Below are positions 20,729-22,288 of a stretch of 22,288 nucleotides of DNA, piece after piece (the stretch's first letter is position 1; each line of letters starts with the position of its first letter). Location: the NCBI GenBank assembly GCA_035506435.1, contig DATJPK010000118.1:1-22288 (forward strand), written 5' to 3'. Origin of the DNA: JACTUA01 sp035506435 (GTDB lineage: Archaea; Halobacteriota; Methanomicrobia; Methanomicrobiales; JACTUA01). The notes below the pieces were generated by a model. That model saw only the letters and a list, made by a program, of their open reading frames with translations, was not told the DNA's origin and ran no database searches. A program made the position numbers and the translations under genes.

Positions 20729-21243
20729 ACCTCGAGGAGCGCCACCCGTTCGAGGACCAGGTCGGCAAGCCGCCCCGGCCCGGCGGCTTGAAGCTCCTCG
20801 TCGGTTATCCCGAAAGCCTCCCTGAGCCGTTCCCGTTTCTCCGCCGGGATGACCTCCCAGTCCTCATCGACGAATGTCATGAACCCCGAAAGGTCGCCGA
20901 AGGCCGCCCCCGAAGGGGGGCAGAGGCAGACGTATGCCCTGTTCTCTCCTTCGTGGATCCCGAACCGCTCCGCGACGCTGCACTGCCGGTTCCCCGACGC
21001 ATAGAGGAGCGCCTCCATCTCGAGAGAGGAAGAGATCATCGTCCTGGCCCGGGCGGCCCTCAGGGCCCTGCTGACAGCCGCCGCAGCATGGCCCCTCCCG
21101 GCCATCAGGTCGGCGTTGAAGCAGACGATCCTGGTATTCCGGGCCGTCGCGACCGCCCGGATCTTCCCGAGAAAGGATGAGCAGGCCGGGACCCGGAAGA
21201 CCGCCGCCCGTATCCCGAACTCCTCACTCGCCAGGGCTTCCAC
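20719..21243 (-). CDS. cgi121: KEOPS complex subunit Cgi121
   Basis: A small archaeal subunit of KEOPS, the complex that makes the t6A modification of ANN-decoding tRNAs; Cgi121 binds the kinase Bud32 and the tRNA CCA end. The family pattern is seen: IRAAVFRVPACSSFLGKIRAVA, IVCFNADLMAGRGHAAAAVSRAL, MISSSLEMEALLYASGNRQ (about residues 72-90) and ITDEELQAAG near the end. The frame is open upstream to 21357, but that part overlaps the hel308 end and is Ser/Pro/Arg-rich, so GTG 21243 (174 residues) is the likely start. It overlaps the hel308 stop by 20 bases and so is probably translated with it. hel308 next to cgi121 is a known arrangement in methanogens. Confidence 0.85.
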   Translation of the reverse strand: MEALASEEFGIRAAVFRVPACSSFLGKIRAVATARNTRIVCFNADLMAGRGHAAAAVSRALRAARARTMISSSLEMEALLYASGNRQCSVAERFGIHEGENRAYVCLCPPSGAAFGDLSGFMTFVDEDWEVIPAEKRERLREAFGITDEELQAAGPGRLADLVLERVALLEVYR

Positions 21244-22288
21244 CCCCGAATCGGCCGAGGCCCGCCTGGTCACCGGGCGCCGGGGCGGAGGCTTTCCCGA
21301 GCTGGGCAAAGACCTGCTCGGCGATCCCCCGCCCGATGATGGAGGCGACCCGGTCAAGCCCAGCCCCGCGGATCGCCTCCGGTGTCGTGATGCCGTTGTT
21401 GAAAAGCCGCCTTGCCCGCACCCGGCCGATGCCCCGGAGGGAAACGAGGGGCAGGAGCTCGGCCTTCACGCCTGACCTGACCCGCACCTCCATGTCCCTG
21501 ACATCCCGGGCGAGGTGGGGGGCGAACTTCGCCGAGAGCCGGGCGGCGGCGTGCATGAGCCACTGCACGCTCTCGACGTAGGAGTAGATGTCGCCCGGGT
21601 TCACCCCGTACCGCTCGCAGATCATCGCCTCCCCGAGCTCGTCGGTCCAGTCTGAGAGTACGAGGGCGGTCTTCAGCGCCCGGTAGTAGGACTCGCACTC
21701 CTCGTCGCCGAGGGAGGGCAGGGGGAGCCAGAGGGCGTTTTCATGCTCGTACAGGTAGCGCTCGACAAGGGCGAGGTCGGCCTGCCTGAGGTAGAGGGTG
21801 GGCATGTCGGGCGTCGAGCAGAGGAGGTGAAGGAGGCCGATCCCCGTGAAGCTCTCCGCCTTCGAGAGGCAGGCCGCGATGGCCTCAGCGCCCCTCGGGT
21901 CCAGGTAGAGCCGGGAGACGAGGGTCCCGAACTCGGTCGCCGAAATATCCTCGCCGAGCCGTGTCAGCATCTCCGACCGTTCCAGGAAATAGAGGGCCGA
22001 TTCCACCACCGTCCCGAGGCCCCTGCGGTCCCGGTTCTCGTGGACGTAGAAGGTCCGGTCCAGGAACCCGAGGATCTGCCCCCCGGTGGACGCAAAACCG
22101 GTGGCGACAAGGGAGAGGATGTGGGTGCAGATAGCATTCGCCGACCCGACCTGCGAATGGACATCCTCGGGAGCGGCCTCGATGTACGCGCAGGCCAGGT
22201 CCTGCACCGCGTCCCGGTCTTTTGCGATAAGGACCGCCTCCCCATACGGGTCGAGCCCGGGTCGCCCGGCCCTGCCCGCCATCTGGTG
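21224..22288 (-). CDS. hel308: ATP-dependent DNA helicase Hel308, C-terminal part
   Basis: The 5' end lies beyond the right edge of the window; about 354 residues are seen. They begin with HQMAGRAGRPG, helicase motif VI of superfamily 2, followed by the winged-helix and ratchet domains (for example the segment ALKTALVLSDWTDE) and by the C-terminal helix-hairpin-helix LVSLRGIGRVRARRLFNNGI, which grips single-stranded DNA. The last 25 residues form a Gly/Pro-rich tail. Hel308 unwinds lagging strands at stalled forks, a 3'-5' activity used in replication restart. The stop overlaps cgi121. Its nearness to the origin-like region fits a replication and repair neighbourhood. Confidence 0.93.
   Translation of the reverse strand, partial: HQMAGRAGRPGLDPYGEAVLIAKDRDAVQDLACAYIEAAPEDVHSQVGSANAICTHILSLVATGFASTGGQILGFLDRTFYVHENRDRRGLGTVVESALYFLERSEMLTRLGEDISATEFGTLVSRLYLDPRGAEAIAACLSKAESFTGIGLLHLLCSTPDMPTLYLRQADLALVERYLYEHENALWLPLPSLGDEECESYYRALKTALVLSDWTDELGEAMICERYGVNPGDIYSYVESVQWLMHAAARLSAKFAPHLARDVRDMEVRVRSGVKAELLPLVSLRGIGRVRARRLFNNGITTPEAIRGAGLDRVASIIGRGIAEQVFAQLGKASAPAPGDQAGLGRFGGGSPGE

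Noticed and set aside
21244..21357. Longer N-terminus for Cgi121 from 21357
   Set aside because: It would overlap the hel308 coding end by more than 130 bases and is Ser/Pro/Arg-rich; the family fold begins after 21243.

Overview
The window is chromosomal DNA of a high-GC methanogenic archaeon, most likely of the order Methanomicrobiales. The evidence is a CoM/CoB-type thiol:fumarate reductase (TfrA/TfrB), archaeal information genes (LSm, ribosomal protein L37e, SepF, Hel308, the KEOPS subunit Cgi121, Orc1/Cdc6), an archaeal initiator tRNA with A1-U72, and AT-rich TATA boxes about 25-35 bases ahead of start codons, many of them apparently leaderless. Gene density is high. Nothing looks like a mobile element, and most long overlapping reading frames are GC-driven shadows.

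Layout. Bases 1-1398: start of a divergent aldehyde ferredoxin oxidoreductase-like gene and a glutaredoxin-thioredoxin reductase fusion. Bases 1428-6375 (minus): tfrA, tfrB and a PAS sensor kinase, joined by two ATGA stop/start overlaps. Bases 6435-8820 (plus): aspartate kinase and purM. Bases 8825-10382 (minus): a PUA protein, sepF and a ZPR1-type zinc-finger gene. Bases 10498-12364 (plus): LSm, rpl37e and purF. Bases 12404-15677: initiator tRNA-Met, thioredoxin, a pterin dehydratase-like gene, a DNA methyltransferase whose 5' end looks frameshifted, and a DUF362 ferredoxin protein. Two short spacers here are full of perfect hairpins, several with a GTCA loop.

Bases 15678-20230 are the most interesting part. 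An operon transcribed leftward (orc1/cdc6, an Lrp-like regulator, an aminotransferase) lies between two long gene-free stretches of 859 and 727 bases. Both carry copies of the archaeal origin recognition box (ORB): an inverted TTCCAnTGGAA core, then AAAC and a run of G. I count six clear copies and about three degraded ones. AT-rich tracts suited to duplex unwinding lie among them. One ORB abuts the TATA box of cdc6. I read this as the replication origin (oriC), with ORB clusters on both sides of the initiator operon. In the left cluster the three good ORBs are same-facing, 175 and 179 bases apart, and two of them sit in a longer direct repeat of about 68 bp.

Bases 20231-22288: moaB/mogA-like gene, converging by a 10-base overlap on cgi121, which overlaps the 3' end of the hel308 helicase gene that runs off the window.
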